Assembly: GCA_038501625.1 (NCBI GenBank) | Contig: JAZAYU010000008.1 | Coordinates: 5,704,938 to 5,768,937, forward strand | Length of the DNA stretch: 64,000 nucleotides | Direction: 5' to 3' | Source: Corbicula japonica | Taxonomy: Eukaryota; Mollusca; Bivalvia; Venerida; Cyrenidae | Shown: piece by piece, positions 10,316 through 20,060 of the stretch | How the letters are laid out: each line of letters begins with the position of its first letter | Numbering within the stretch: position 1 is the first letter of the stretch | The notes under the pieces: model-generated | What the model was told of the DNA's origin: nothing | Databases searched by the model: none | What the model saw: the letters and a program-made list of their open reading frames with translations, nothing else | Program-made: the position numbers and the translations under genes

Positions 10316-10930
10316 CATAGTCATGTAAAGGAAGGGCAAATTCTGTGCTGTTTGAGTGTTTGTACTGTTTATTAAGGGTAAATTTTAAAAAATTACCTCT
10401 CCAGTAGTCTAATTTTTCGCCTATTCCAGTTTCATGCTTTTTGAACCAGATTTGTCACGCATCTTTCATATGTATACTTCAAACTGAAATACAAATTACA
10501 AAAAACAAATTTGATAAACGATATTATTTGCCCAATGCATACATATACCTTCCGATGACTTAATTTATTTTCTTAGTGACAGACTTCCTTAAAGTCGCCG
10601 GACCGTCGGACCTGTCCGGTAAAATTTGGACTGGTCTGATGTGATTTCCAATGTTGTAGGACCGAATGTCCGGCAAAAATTTTATCTGCATATTCCAATT
10701 TTTCTTGCTACATAACAAATTTACTCGCTTTTGATTCGAGACTGTTCCGAGGGAAATGAGTGAGGATATCCGAATGAAATATTTTACATATTCGTCATAA
10801 TGACAATTGGACTATTTTAATATAACATGGTTAAAATATTTAATTAAAGACTGCATTTCATTATTACTTTTGGGATGACTTCATTTCCGTTTTACTAAAG
10901 TCGAATTGGATTCCGTTTTTTATGTTATCT
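10316..10930. other. AT-rich stretch upstream of the DIRS-like element
   Basis: No frame of interest. A GC-richer patch at 10595-10675 has repeated GGACC/GTCCGG words (GTCGGACCTGTCCGG and GAATGTCCGGC), possibly another short repeat. The 5' end of the DIRS-like element is not defined and may lie in here. Confidence 0.3.
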
Positions 10931-10934
10931 CAAT

Positions 10935-10990
10935 TTTGATTGGTTAGTTGATTCTTTAGATTTGATTGGTTGTTTCAACTTTATAAGAAG
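10935..10990 (+). promoter_or_regulatory. Probable pol II promoter of the DIRS-like element
   Basis: Two GATTGGTT words (inverted CCAAT boxes, 10938 and 10964) stand just upstream of CTTTATAAG (TATA-like, 10979-10987). A leader of about 260 bp follows before the ATG at 11252. The arrangement is what one expects in a terminal repeat that drives the element. I saw no second copy downstream. Confidence 0.45.
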
Positions 10991-11251
10991 GTGCGACCGT
11001 GGTTTTTATTTACTGCTTGTGTTGTCGCTTCCGAGAAATTTTATCGTAGTAGTTGTTCCGGGTTAGCAGTTCCCGCCGTTTAGAAATTTCTTTGTTTGAA
11101 TTTACAAGTGAAAATCATGTAGACTTTTCGGGAATTGCTGTTGATCAGGTCTCATTGGAGGCGAGAGGGAAAGTTTGGTAAAGGACATTTGTCATTCGTC
11201 ATTGTGTATTATTTGTAATACAACTGTTGCTGTTGCTGTTTAATTTTGAAG

Positions 11252-12481
11252 ATGCCTATCGACAAACCTTCAAGAGGACAAAGGGTCGATTATAGGGCCT
11301 TAAATGAAGGGAAAGCGAAGGACGGTGAACAGGAAAAAGCAGATATTGCTTCGTGTAAATTGAGCGGGGAACCACAAGAATTAGGAGCCTCTGGCGGGGC
11401 CTCAAAGAGTGTATTTTCTCCGGAGCATTCCGAACAGGAAGAGTCTGGAGATGATGAACTGAGAAATCTACAGGAGGAATTGGAGAATTTGGAAAGAGAG
11501 AAGAGGCGTTTAAGAAAGGAGCAGTTGAAAGAGGAGCTTCGGAAGAAAATAGACCGAAGTAGGGACGAAGTCAAACGATTACAGGATCCGGGCTCATCAA
11601 GTTCAAGCAAGAAAGTGCATGGTAAAAACATTGATTCTTTACCAAATTTACCTAAACGGGATTCTGAAGTTGATCTAAAACAATTACGGTCCAACATTCA
11701 TTTAAAAAAGAAAGTAAATAGACAGTTACAAAAAATGGGTTTGTCTGAATTTCAAGATTCTACTAGCGCAGATTCGGACAATACCAGTAGTTCGGATACA
11801 TCGTCATCATCATCATCTGAATTTTCTATTAATAGTGTTGGTAGACATTCTAAGAAATCTAGAAAAGGAAAGTCTAAAAAGAAATCGGGGATACCTGCGA
11901 AATCTGCAGACAGAGTTAAATACCCTCAGTTATACCCTCATTCACAGTTAAGATATGAATTTGTTAATCAAAACTGTACTTTTGAAGATCTCAATTTAAA
12001 TCTTTTTGTAGCAGGTGAACTTGAAATCATTGGAAATTCAGACCTTAAATCATCTGAAAGGAAAGGTAGAATTCATTTATTTAAAAAACTAATGTACTTA
12101 AGTTCGTCATTCAGTTTCTCATGTTTGAAATCTTATTATGCTGCGGTTTTAAGAGAAATTGAATTAGGAAACAATTCTTGGGACGATGACTTTTCTTTCT
12201 TGGATACGGCGATGTTGAGTAGAGGGAATAAAGAATTTAGGGGTTCAAAGGGAAAGAAAAATTCTGAGAAGGTTGCTGGAAGTGAAGTCAACTCTGATGA
12301 GAAAGTTTGGTTCTGCTCGCCATATCAAAGAAATAAATGCCAATTTAAAGGGTCCCACATGTTAGTTGTTGAGGGCAAGATGAGAAATACTCAACATATA
12401 TGTGCCACTTGCTGGCAGAAAGACCATAGTAAGTTAGAGCATCCAGAATGCTCTTCTGCTTGTCCACATTGTTCGGCCTGA
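11252..12481 (+). CDS. DIRS-like retrotransposon ORF1 (gag-like, zinc-binding C-terminus)
   Basis: Undamaged 409-codon frame. I chose the ATG at 11252 (MPIDKPSRG) because the slightly longer frame begins with TTG. The N-terminal third is charged, with a coiled-coil stretch at about residues 70-115 (LQEELENLEREKRRLRKEQL). A Ser-rich linker and a basic patch (KKSRKGKSKKKSG) follow near 200-215. A globular part near 220-320 contains LFVAGELEIIG and YAAVLREIELGN, which I associate with the gag-like protein of DIRS-type elements. The C-terminus has Cys/His pairs (CSPYQRNKC, HICATCWQKDHS, HPECSSACPHC) suited to binding nucleic acid. Its role would be to package element RNA. It ends in TGA, and the RT frame follows in the same register. 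Confidence 0.8.
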   Translation: MPIDKPSRGQRVDYRALNEGKAKDGEQEKADIASCKLSGEPQELGASGGASKSVFSPEHSEQEESGDDELRNLQEELENLEREKRRLRKEQLKEELRKKIDRSRDEVKRLQDPGSSSSSKKVHGKNIDSLPNLPKRDSEVDLKQLRSNIHLKKKVNRQLQKMGLSEFQDSTSADSDNTSSSDTSSSSSSEFSINSVGRHSKKSRKGKSKKKSGIPAKSADRVKYPQLYPHSQLRYEFVNQNCTFEDLNLNLFVAGELEIIGNSDLKSSERKGRIHLFKKLMYLSSSFSFSCLKSYYAAVLREIELGNNSWDDDFSFLDTAMLSRGNKEFRGSKGKKNSEKVAGSEVNSDEKVWFCSPYQRNKCQFKGSHMLVVEGKMRNTQHICATCWQKDHSKLEHPECSSACPHCSA

Positions 12482-13849
12482 CAACCATTTGTGCATGAAA
12501 ATGAAATTGAGGACATATTTTTACCAATATTTTGTTTTCAGAAATCTGTACAAGAAAAAATGTCTAAACATGGAAGTAATTGTTATTTATGTACAAAAAT
12601 GAATTGTCTTCCAAATTTTGCAAAGAGTTCTGAGAAAGTTATTTGGCAACAAGTAGTTAAAAAATCTGGATTTTTCAATTTTCAAAAATGTCGTATTCCA
12701 GTAAATAATAAAATTAACACAGAATTTTTAAGACGGTTGTTGTCAAACTTTCAATATAAAGACACTTTAGTTTGTGATCTATTAGAGTTTGGTTTTCCAA
12801 TTGGTTTTGAGGGTGATGACAATTCTTTTTGCTGTAAAAAATCAGAGCAAGCTATTAAGAACTATAAGGGAGCCAATGATTTTCCAGAAGAAATTGAGAA
12901 ATATTTGATTAAAGAGCTTTCTTTGAACGCAATCATTGGTCCCTTCAATGAAAATCTATTTGGTTCAAATATTGTTATATCACCTTTAAATTCAGTTCCT
13001 AAAAAAGAACCAAATGAAAGGAGAGTTATTTTAGATTTGAGTTCAGGAAAGGAGTCTTCAATAAACTTTTTTGTTGATAAAGATCATTATTTAAATGAAG
13101 ATGTCTGTTTAATATTTCCCAAAGTAGATGATTTGGTTCAGTTAGTTTTAACAAAAGGTCGTGGATGTTTAATGTACAAAAAAGATTTATCAAGGGCATA
13201 CAGACAGATACCTATTTGCCCCTCTAGTTACAATTTGGTAGCTTTCAAATGGAAGGGTCATTTGTTTTGCGATACCGTTCTTTCAATGGGTTTACGTTCA
13301 GCTGCTCATATATGTCAAAGGGTTACCAATGCAATTGCTTTTATTATGTTATCATTTGGTGTATGTTTACTAAATTATTTGGATGATTTAGCGGGTGCAG
13401 AAAAACAAGAAAATGCTGAATTTGCATACAAAACTTTATCATACGTTTTGCAAAAAAGTGGAATTCAGGAAGCTTCAAACAAAAGTTCTCCTCCAGCCAT
13501 TGTTATGACGTTTCTGGGGGTTTTATTCAACTCAGAGTCAATGACTTTGGAAATTACACCAGAGCGTTTAATACAAATTCAAGCTTTGATCAAGTCTTGG
13601 GTTGTTAAGGAAAATGCCTCAGTCAAAGAAATACAATCTTTACTGGGAAAACTCAATTTTGTGGGTGCATGTGTTAAACCCAGTCGTATATTTGTTAACA
13701 GATTATTGAATTGGTACAGAGAATTTCCTAAAGGTGATCGTCAGGCGCAGGTGCCAATTCCTGTAGAAGTCAAAAAGGACTGTTTATGGTGGAATAAGTT
13801 CTTTCAATGTGACAATGTTAATCTCAGTGTTGCTTTCTATGTTGCTTGA
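12482..13849 (+). CDS. DIRS-like reverse transcriptase, RNase H and recombinase missing
   Basis: This open frame lies in the same register as ORF1, separated from it by one TGA (12479-12481). Translation could come by readthrough, or from the first ATG at 12560 (MSKHGSNC), giving 429 residues. Counted from that ATG, the motifs are RRVILDLS near 154, motif A KDLSRAYRQIP with Asp 209, motif B GLRSAAHICQRVTNA near 244-257, and motif C NYLDD with YLDD at 273-276. FLGVLFNSESMTLEI, LLGKLNFV and DCLWWNKFF follow. This order and wording are typical of DIRS-type RTs. All catalytic Asp residues are present. The frame stops just after WWNKFF, where the family normally continues into RNase H. No RNase H or tyrosine recombinase is found downstream, so the element is 3'-truncated or its end has been replaced. 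RNA-to-DNA copying of element RNA would be its role. Confidence 0.85.
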   Translation, partial: QPFVHENEIEDIFLPIFCFQKSVQEKMSKHGSNCYLCTKMNCLPNFAKSSEKVIWQQVVKKSGFFNFQKCRIPVNNKINTEFLRRLLSNFQYKDTLVCDLLEFGFPIGFEGDDNSFCCKKSEQAIKNYKGANDFPEEIEKYLIKELSLNAIIGPFNENLFGSNIVISPLNSVPKKEPNERRVILDLSSGKESSINFFVDKDHYLNEDVCLIFPKVDDLVQLVLTKGRGCLMYKKDLSRAYRQIPICPSSYNLVAFKWKGHLFCDTVLSMGLRSAAHICQRVTNAIAFIMLSFGVCLLNYLDDLAGAEKQENAEFAYKTLSYVLQKSGIQEASNKSSPPAIVMTFLGVLFNSESMTLEITPERLIQIQALIKSWVVKENASVKEIQSLLGKLNFVGACVKPSRIFVNRLLNWYREFPKGDRQAQVPIPVEVKKDCLWWNKFFQCDNVNLSVAFYVA

Positions 13850-14560
13850 ATTCTTTTATTATGCCTTTTGTTTATGTTTGTTTAACAGAGTTATTTGTGT
13901 AATGTTTGCTGAAGTTTATAGTTCTTTTATGTTCGCATTATATGTGTTCTCTTTTTTTTTGCTGTATTTGTGTGCTTTATTTTGTATTTGTCATGTATTA
14001 GTTAGTAGTAAATCTAGTTTTGTCATGTTTGCTCATGTTATTTGTGATATTTATGTTGGCTTTGCTTTGTTTGGTATTTGTTTGCGGTATTTGTTAATTT
14101 CTTGTGTCTTATTTAGACATTTTGACTTGTGCTTGATAAAATTTGTAATCTTTAGATCTGGATTTAGATTTATTTTACTTTAAAATATATGGATCTAGTT
14201 TATAAAATGAAAATTGAAGACAACGCAAGTCCACCTATTAAAAGTATCTTCACTGAATTTGTCTTGTGTCTGTTTATATGAATAGGATCTTTAATTTGTA
14301 CCACTGAAAAAAACCCTTAATACTGTGTTTTGCTTATTTAATGTGTTAAATGTTTCAGTCAGACAGAAATTGTTTCGGTCAGACAGATTTTCACATCTTG
14401 TCTGACCTCATGTCTGACACCTTTTAACAACTTTTGGGAAGTCTGTAGCGATCATTACATTCAAACATCTGGACCCAGGCATGTATACAAACGCTCGACA
14501 CAAACTATTGGACTGTGAAAACTAAATAAAATAAATTAATTTTTAAATTTATACCAATTA
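13850..14560 (+). other. T-rich 3' flank of the DIRS-like element
   Basis: No recombinase or RNase H motif in any frame. A strongly T-rich stretch (13809-14183) gives a hydrophobic frame that I regard as compositional. A 9-bp inverted repeat, GGTCAGACA (14377-14385) and TGTCTGACC (14399-14407), with extra copies of CAGTCAGACAG (14356) and ATGTCTGACA (14410), may mark an element end. Confidence 0.4.
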
Positions 14561-14572
14561 ATTAATGGTCAA

Positions 14573-14587
14573 CACGGCTTCACCATG
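14573..14587. repeat. Short hairpin repeat, variant
   Basis: CACGGCTTCACCATG, preceded by TTAATGGTCAA. Its parent repeat is interrupted 40 bp downstream by the TIR element at 14628. Confidence 0.55.
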
Positions 14588-14627
14588 CAACACATTTGAA
14601 CTTGTAACAGTTACTTGTTTGACAGAG

Positions 14628-15180
14628 CAGAGGTGTAGAATTCCACTCGACCGCTCGCCATGGCGGGTAAATGATCCGTTGGGTCGAGCGAAGCGGCCGA
14701 AACACTCGACCGGCTGGGCGAGTAAATTTTTCAGCAAAGCACATGTGTTTTCTTCAAAAAATGAAATATTTTCACTTTGTTTACAAAATACAATTCGATT
14801 TCCGGAATTTCGGTCGATTTCCGGTGTATTCGGAACAATTCTGATGTAAAGGTAACAGCAGCGATTTATTTTTATCCTCATTGGGTTTCCCAAATCAGAA
14901 CGAGGCTGCAAGTGCACATATTTTCCCGCTGTATGTCAAAAATTATGTAGAAACAAATGAAGATAACGTTTTTTTACACAAGATACGGGTGATGATGAAA
15001 AGTGAGAGAGCGAGAGAGACAGTAAGAAAGAGATAGAACGAAAAGAAAAACAAAAATTGCAACAGAAAGAGTATTTTATTTAAAATGTAAGGGCGAGTGT
15101 ACTTTCTGTAAGGGCGAGTGCACTCACTCATTCACTCGACCTGCAGGGCGAGTGGGTCAAAGAAAATTTCTACACCTCTG
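14628..15180. mobile_element. TIR element with perfect 13-bp ends and GGGCGAGT subrepeats
   Basis: The ends CAGAGGTGTAGAA (14628-14640) and TTCTACACCTCTG (15168-15180) are exact inverted repeats. Subterminal CACTCGACC/GGTCGAGTG and GGGCGAGT words are inverted between left and right. AGAGCA appears just outside or at both ends, a possible target duplication. No transposase. Confidence 0.65.
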
Positions 15181-15226
15181 TTAGAGCAATTATTCCTAAA
15201 ATCTGAAATAAATAATTAGTGGTAAA

Positions 15227-15241
15227 CACGGCTTCGCCGTG
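15227..15241. repeat. Short hairpin repeat, consensus form
   Basis: CACGGCTTCGCCGTG, preceded by AGTGGTAAA. Paired by duplication with 15511-15525 (CACGGCTTGGCCGTG). A decayed copy lies at 15349-15360. Confidence 0.65.
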
Positions 15242-15510
15242 CTTCCTATTTAAATCATTCTACACTATGCCTCATTTTTTTATGAAATGTAGCCCTAATA
15301 CCTTTTATTTGTTGTAAATGAAGCATTATTCAGATAGCATTATGTAAACACAGCTTTACAGAAAGAGTATTTTATTTAAAATGTAAGGGCGAGTGTACTT
15401 TCTGTAACTTTCTCTTTCACTCGACCTTCAGGGCGAATGGGTCAAAGAAAATTTCTACACCTCTGCAGAGCAATTATTCCTAAAATCTGAAATAAATAAT
15501 AAGTGGTAAA

Positions 15511-15525
15511 CACGGCTTGGCCGTG
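15511..15525. repeat. Short hairpin repeat
   Basis: CACGGCTTGGCCGTG, the duplicated partner of 15227-15241. Another member, CACAGCTTTACCATG, lies at 16725-16739 beyond the LINE insertion. Confidence 0.6.
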
Positions 15526-15629
15526 CTTCATATTTAAATCATTCTACACTATTCCTCATTTTTTTATGAAATGTAGATTTAGCTCTAAAAAATTTTATTT
15601 GTTGTAAATGAAGCATTATTCAGATAGCA

Positions 15630-16704
15630 GAACAGAACAGAACAGAACAGAACAATACTTTATTAACTCAAACCTTTAAATACAGGTACATGAGTATACA
15701 ATTCATAATAAATAACATATTCACACATGACATGGTTAACAAACAAAAAAGTCAAAAAAAAGGAGGTGATGTAGCGAGAGGGGGAAATGTTACGATAATT
15801 ACTGATCATATTGGTTTATTGTCGTAAAAAAAACAACAAAATATGTTAATAGACTGCAATAAAAATTGTAAACATATATTATAGGAATGTGCTGCTTTAA
15901 TGTTTTAGTGTTCGGTAGGTTTATTTTTAGCAACTGGCTGTTGGGTTTTCCCAATGGTGTAAAATGACGTCATACCGTCTGGGTCAAAACACGTGTAGTG
16001 AATTCTGAAGATTAAGTTTTATTGTAGATGGAGTTAACGTGATAGATTTCAACAATAAGAATTTCTTTGGATTATTAGATAATGATACTGGATTATATTT
16101 TCCGTGAATGTACTGTAATCACGTTTCTAGCAGCGTGTAAATAGACCAGTAAAAGTGTAATTTACATATAGTGTTCAGCAGTGTATACATTTCAAAATTA
16201 AGTGTTGGCCCAGTGCCGTTTATGAAAGTTAAATTGCAGATTGTCAGTGAATGGAAAATAACAACAATAACAACAAACAAGGAAAAACAACAGCAACATA
16301 CAAAGCAAAGGGTCAATGAATAGTTATAAAAAATTGACAAAACACACAAATGGTAACAGTAAAAAACAGAAGATAATAAGTTGTTGGCAATTTGCACAGA
16401 TATTTAAAATAAAACTATTTGAAAAAGGGGAAAACATAAAGTGCAGTTTATAGTATACAGAAACTAGTGGAGTACATGTGAAAATGCAACTTTGAAATAT
16501 TTGAATAAGAAAATAAGATCACACAATATTTACTTATGTATACTGGTTCACATGGAGATAATTAAAAATCAATTACAAATTTGTATGGACAAAAAAGAGC
16601 AAGAAATACATATGATATCAGTTTTGTTTAACTATGGTCAGGAGTATCCTGATAAACTTGCATAGTTCCTTTAATTGTTTAATTGACTTTAAATTTCTTC
16701 AGAC
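15630..16704 (-). mobile_element. 5'-truncated LINE insertion with 11-bp target-site duplication
   Basis: TTCAGATAGCA occurs at 15619-15629 and again at 16705-16715. Between them lies a minus-strand LINE 3' end that starts on the left with a (TTCTG)n tail in complement (GAACAGAACAGAACAGAACA). The same tail, in the other orientation, ends the LINE at 22499. No RT frame remains; only 3' untranslated sequence is present. The neighbouring tandem copy at 15325-15360 shows the pre-insertion site (TTCAGATAGCATTATGTAAA). Confidence 0.85.
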
Positions 16705-16715
16705 TTCAGATAGCA

Positions 16716-17448
16716 TTTGGTAAACACAGCTTTACCATGCCTCAAATTTCAACTTATTATTAGCAGAGTAGCTTTATGCTATATCTGCGAACCTTGGGTT
16801 CGAGTCCTGATCATGAATACACATCTTCCAATGCCATTAGCTGTTCAGATTTCATTTGACCAGTTCTGTCCAATCTACAATATCCAGAGTTAATTCAACG
16901 CAATACCTAATCGCTTTCCCACACCAAATTAAAACGAAAGCAATCGATATTACTATCTAAACTGCAATGTTAAACTTACTGTTCTTGTTGATGATTGCAG
17001 TAAAAAAAATAAATAAAAGCGTCGTAAATTTCCATTGTTTAGAATGTTGGGGAAACCGGTGTAATTGTCACTATCACTCTGTATTTTAATTAATTAACCA
17101 AAATTCAAACAACTACCGTAATGCGCATCGCTACGGTGGAGTCTACTGTTAGACCCTTACTCTGTGACAATATTAGGTTTTAATCAATGTAGAAACTTAT
17201 TTACCTTAATTTTTTTTGGCGAGTTTAATCTTAATTGTTATCTAACATATGGAAGAAGAACTTCTGAAAATGTGAATCGAGAAACAAAATGGCGGCTTTT
17301 CAGTTTTTAAATCCGGAAGTAAGCACAAAAGACTATTGCACCCGGATGAAAGTCACATGGTCCAATCAGAAGCCTTATTTTGTGACACGGTTTCAAAGTT
17401 TCGAGGTACTCCTTTTTGCTCATGCGCAATACCGTAATCGGAATCAAC
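16716..17448. other. Mixed AT-rich sequence, no clear gene
   Basis: Holds the last hairpin repeat (16725) and a tRNA B-box-like word, GGGTTCGAGTCC, near 16797, without a properly spaced A box. At 17289 an ATG in good context (AACAAAATGGCGGC) opens a 64-codon frame that may be chance. CATGCGCA at 17420 resembles an NRF1 half site. Confidence 0.3.
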
Positions 17449-17481
17449 ACGATTTCGACGCGCTTCGCGCGTCGAAATCGT
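17449..17481. repeat. Perfect 15-bp hairpin with TTC loop
   Basis: ACGATTTCGACGCGC (17449-17463), TTC, then its exact complement (17467-17481). CpG-rich arms stand out in this AT-rich setting. The loop is the same as in the CACGGC-TTC-GCCGTG repeats, but the arms differ. Confidence 0.8.
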
Positions 17482-19555
17482 AGGGTCGATTCCGTATAAT
17501 TCACACTTTTAGAGTGTTGTATAGACAAAGGTCTAATTGGCAACTACATGAAATTAAATTATTATGTCACTAGCATCTACATTACATGGTGATTTTCTAG
17601 TGATCTGTCATAGCCTCTACCCATCTACTCTTAATCGTAAGTTTAATAAATTGGTATAAACATAACATCATGTGAGTGTGTGAAAGTAAGAGTATCGTGT
17701 AAGTGTGAAGGTTTTAGTTGATTTTGATGCTATCTTTTTTCAGATCATTTTAGTATTTTGCACTTGACTTCAAATTTCTATCAGTAACATTTTCAAGAAT
17801 ATTAAAGTCTTTGAAAAATTGCTTGGAAATTCAACTTGTCCTAATGAATATTTACAGTAAAATGATTGAAATGTGCTGTATTTGTTGGCGGAGCTATATA
17901 GGTTACTGGCTATTTCTTTGTTGGTAATTGACAATTTTCTTAAGAAAACTCAGCCTAAGAACTCATGGCTTAATAATAAAGTATGTCAATATTCTGATGA
18001 AAAAGCTTGACTATAATTTGTACATTGTTGTTACTAGTAATGAAAACATATTGAACTAATTAACAGTTATAATCATGTTTTTTTCGCTTGCTATAAATAA
18101 GATCTGTTTTATACTAGTAACTTATATAATCTTAAGAGCATCTTAGCATTAAAACGTTACTATTAATATATAATTTCACATCCAATAAATCAATAATACT
18201 CAAAATCTAATAGTGAACGAAACCTTATTAAAACACAATAATGCTCTGCATTAACAACATTTTCGCATAGTTAATGCATTAAATTAGCTTTAAAATATTG
18301 CTAGATCTGTTGCATTAATCATTACCTTACATTACTGGAATAAGTAACGCATTATTAATGCAGAAGAATTAAAATTTAATTCGCCCCATGTCTGGTTGGA
18401 AAATCCTAATGGGACAATTATTTTCTTCACGAAGTTTTAAACCATTATTTAGAATTTATAATGTGCAGTTTTACAATTGTTTCATTATTTTCGCATGTGT
18501 TGTGGATAAAGATAAAAGATAATGAAATTTATCATCCGGAAAATATGACTTTGCAACCTACGTAAGAACTATTTTACCATTTACCAGCTTTGTATGACAA
18601 CATTATTTTGTGCTGCGTGGGAGTAAACTCTTCATCCTAATTTCCCAATTATTCATTCGTATTCCCTCGCGTGCAATAAAAAGAAGGACCATTTAAACGT
18701 AAGCGTTACATTTCAGTTAAATAAAGTGTGCCCCTAATTCCTTATTGCAAGGAATTCCGAAATTATAACACTTTACAAACATTAAGCGTTGTTGTCTGTA
18801 ATTAAGAGATCACTGTTGTTATTTCTTGGTATGGATGAATTTTCATATAGAACATTTGCAAACTTAGCTTAAGAAACCATTGGTAATTCGAATTTTTAAA
18901 AGCTTTGGTGTCGTACTATTAGCAGCATGCGATATATATAGCTTATTATTAACAGGTTTAATGTTTAACATTGTTTTAAATGTAGCGTTTGAAATACTTT
19001 CCTGAAAAAACATAGTAAATACCATGGATTATTCGCGTGAAAAGTTCTATTTATTACATTTTTAAATTTATTGTGGGCACTTGCCTTTTTAATATTAGAC
19101 AAGACACAAACTGTTTACTCTTTGGATAACGCAAAGATGTTTGATTAGCATGTTCGAATCTACGTTCTTTTTATTCAACTTTTATTCATGCGCTAAGGTT
19201 CATACAAAGAACAGCAATACCATTTACAAATAGATAAATATGCAGTGATGGTCATGGCGACATAAAGATAAATAGTGTACTTTTACTAGCTCACGTCTTA
19301 ACATATACAAAGGAAACGGCTTACGCCAGATAATATAGGTTAAGAAAGCAAAAGAGTTTAGTGCATAAAACATGTAAATGCATAGAAATCACAAATAAGA
19401 GTATACAGAAATATATTTGCCTTAACAATATCAACAGTATTGCTTTAGGACCTTAGACTTCAAAAGAAAGTCTAGCTATGCTCAAGGATTTCAATGTTTA
19501 AGATCTGTTAAAATTTAACTCCGTTACTATTTACATATTTAATATCTCAATAATA
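17482..19555. other. AT-rich stretch with no recognisable feature
   Basis: About 2 kb with stops in all frames. No element termini, splice-like exons or RNA genes could be supported. The 3' untranslated part of the LINE at 19556-20060 probably extends into its right edge. Confidence 0.4.
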
Positions 19556-20060
19556 AGGTAAGTTCTTAAACGTGTCAGAATAAGTTAATAGCTCTCAAAA
19601 TCTTTCCAGCCAAGTATCCTAAATTACGTAAGTCATTTTTGTTTTCTATACTTATTAATTCTATAAATTTTAACATATCTGGCCTTTTAAAGTAATGTTG
19701 TTTTACAAATCTCCATCGTTCATAATGAAATTGTTAACAAATAAGCAAATAGTGAAATTCATCTCCAAGTTCATTACAAAAACTGCACTTTCTATCATCA
19801 AGAGGTATGCCCCTCCACCTTCTTATTTCAACCGGTAAACGATGATTTCTGGTGAGAAACAAAATAAGATTTCTACAGCTTTTTGAGGTAAAGCATCAAT
19901 ATACTGACTTCTTTTAAAATCTGTCTTAAAACAATTATAAAATTTGAATATGAAGTTCTTGCGATTTCATTTCGCCAATTTTGAATAAAAAATCTGTGAG
20001 TTTTTGTTTCGTTGTTTTGTTTAATCACCTTGATAGATAAGTTGTATCATCTTACCACAA
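19556..20060 (-). pseudogene. LINE C-terminal fragment with zinc-ribbon-like motif
   Basis: The minus-strand translation reads RNLILFLTRNHRLPVEIRRW and then DDRKCSFCNELGDEFHYL (about 19830-19745), followed by FKRPDMLKF and NLGYLAGKIL. The C-x2-C...DEFHYL pattern is the C-terminal zinc-binding region of the same LINE class as 29507-30325. Several frameshifts are present. Upstream RT sequence is absent, so it is a 5'-truncated copy. Confidence 0.8.

Larger units (their letters stand above)
15063..15629 (+). repeat. Tandem duplication, unit about 296 bp
   Basis: CAGAAAGAGTATTTTATTTA begins at 15063 and again at 15359. From there the two copies run in parallel through TTCTACACCTCTG, AGAGCAATTATTCC, the hairpin repeat (15227-15241 and 15511-15525), ATCATTCTACACTAT and GAAGCATTATTCAGATAGCA. 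Copy 1 has a small extra segment near 15110-15140. Each copy includes the right end of the 14628-15180 element, so the duplication followed that insertion. Copy 2 is cut at 15629 by a LINE. Confidence 0.8.

Noticed and set aside
12491..12541. Short intron between the DIRS-like gag and RT (GTGCATG...TTTTGTTTTCAG)
   Set aside because: About 50 bp is too short for an animal intron, the donor is weak, and the frame is open across it apart from the TGA upstream.
13809..14183. 124-codon hydrophobic frame after the DIRS-like RT
   Set aside because: Strongly T-rich DNA gives Phe/Leu/Val/Cys runs by composition. There is no motif, and it overlaps the RT end in another frame.
16119..16397. 92-codon minus-strand hydrophobic frame
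   Set aside because: It lies in LINE 3' untranslated sequence with A-rich complement, so it is compositional.
16775..16810. tRNA-like B box GGGTTCGAGTCC (also GTGTTCGAGTCCC near 23178)
   Set aside because: No A box at the usual distance and no cloverleaf. At most it is an old SINE trace.
17289..17483. Frame starting AACAAAATGGCGGC as a first exon
   Set aside because: Good start context, but the frame runs into the perfect hairpin at 17449, has no clear donor match, and is not recognised.
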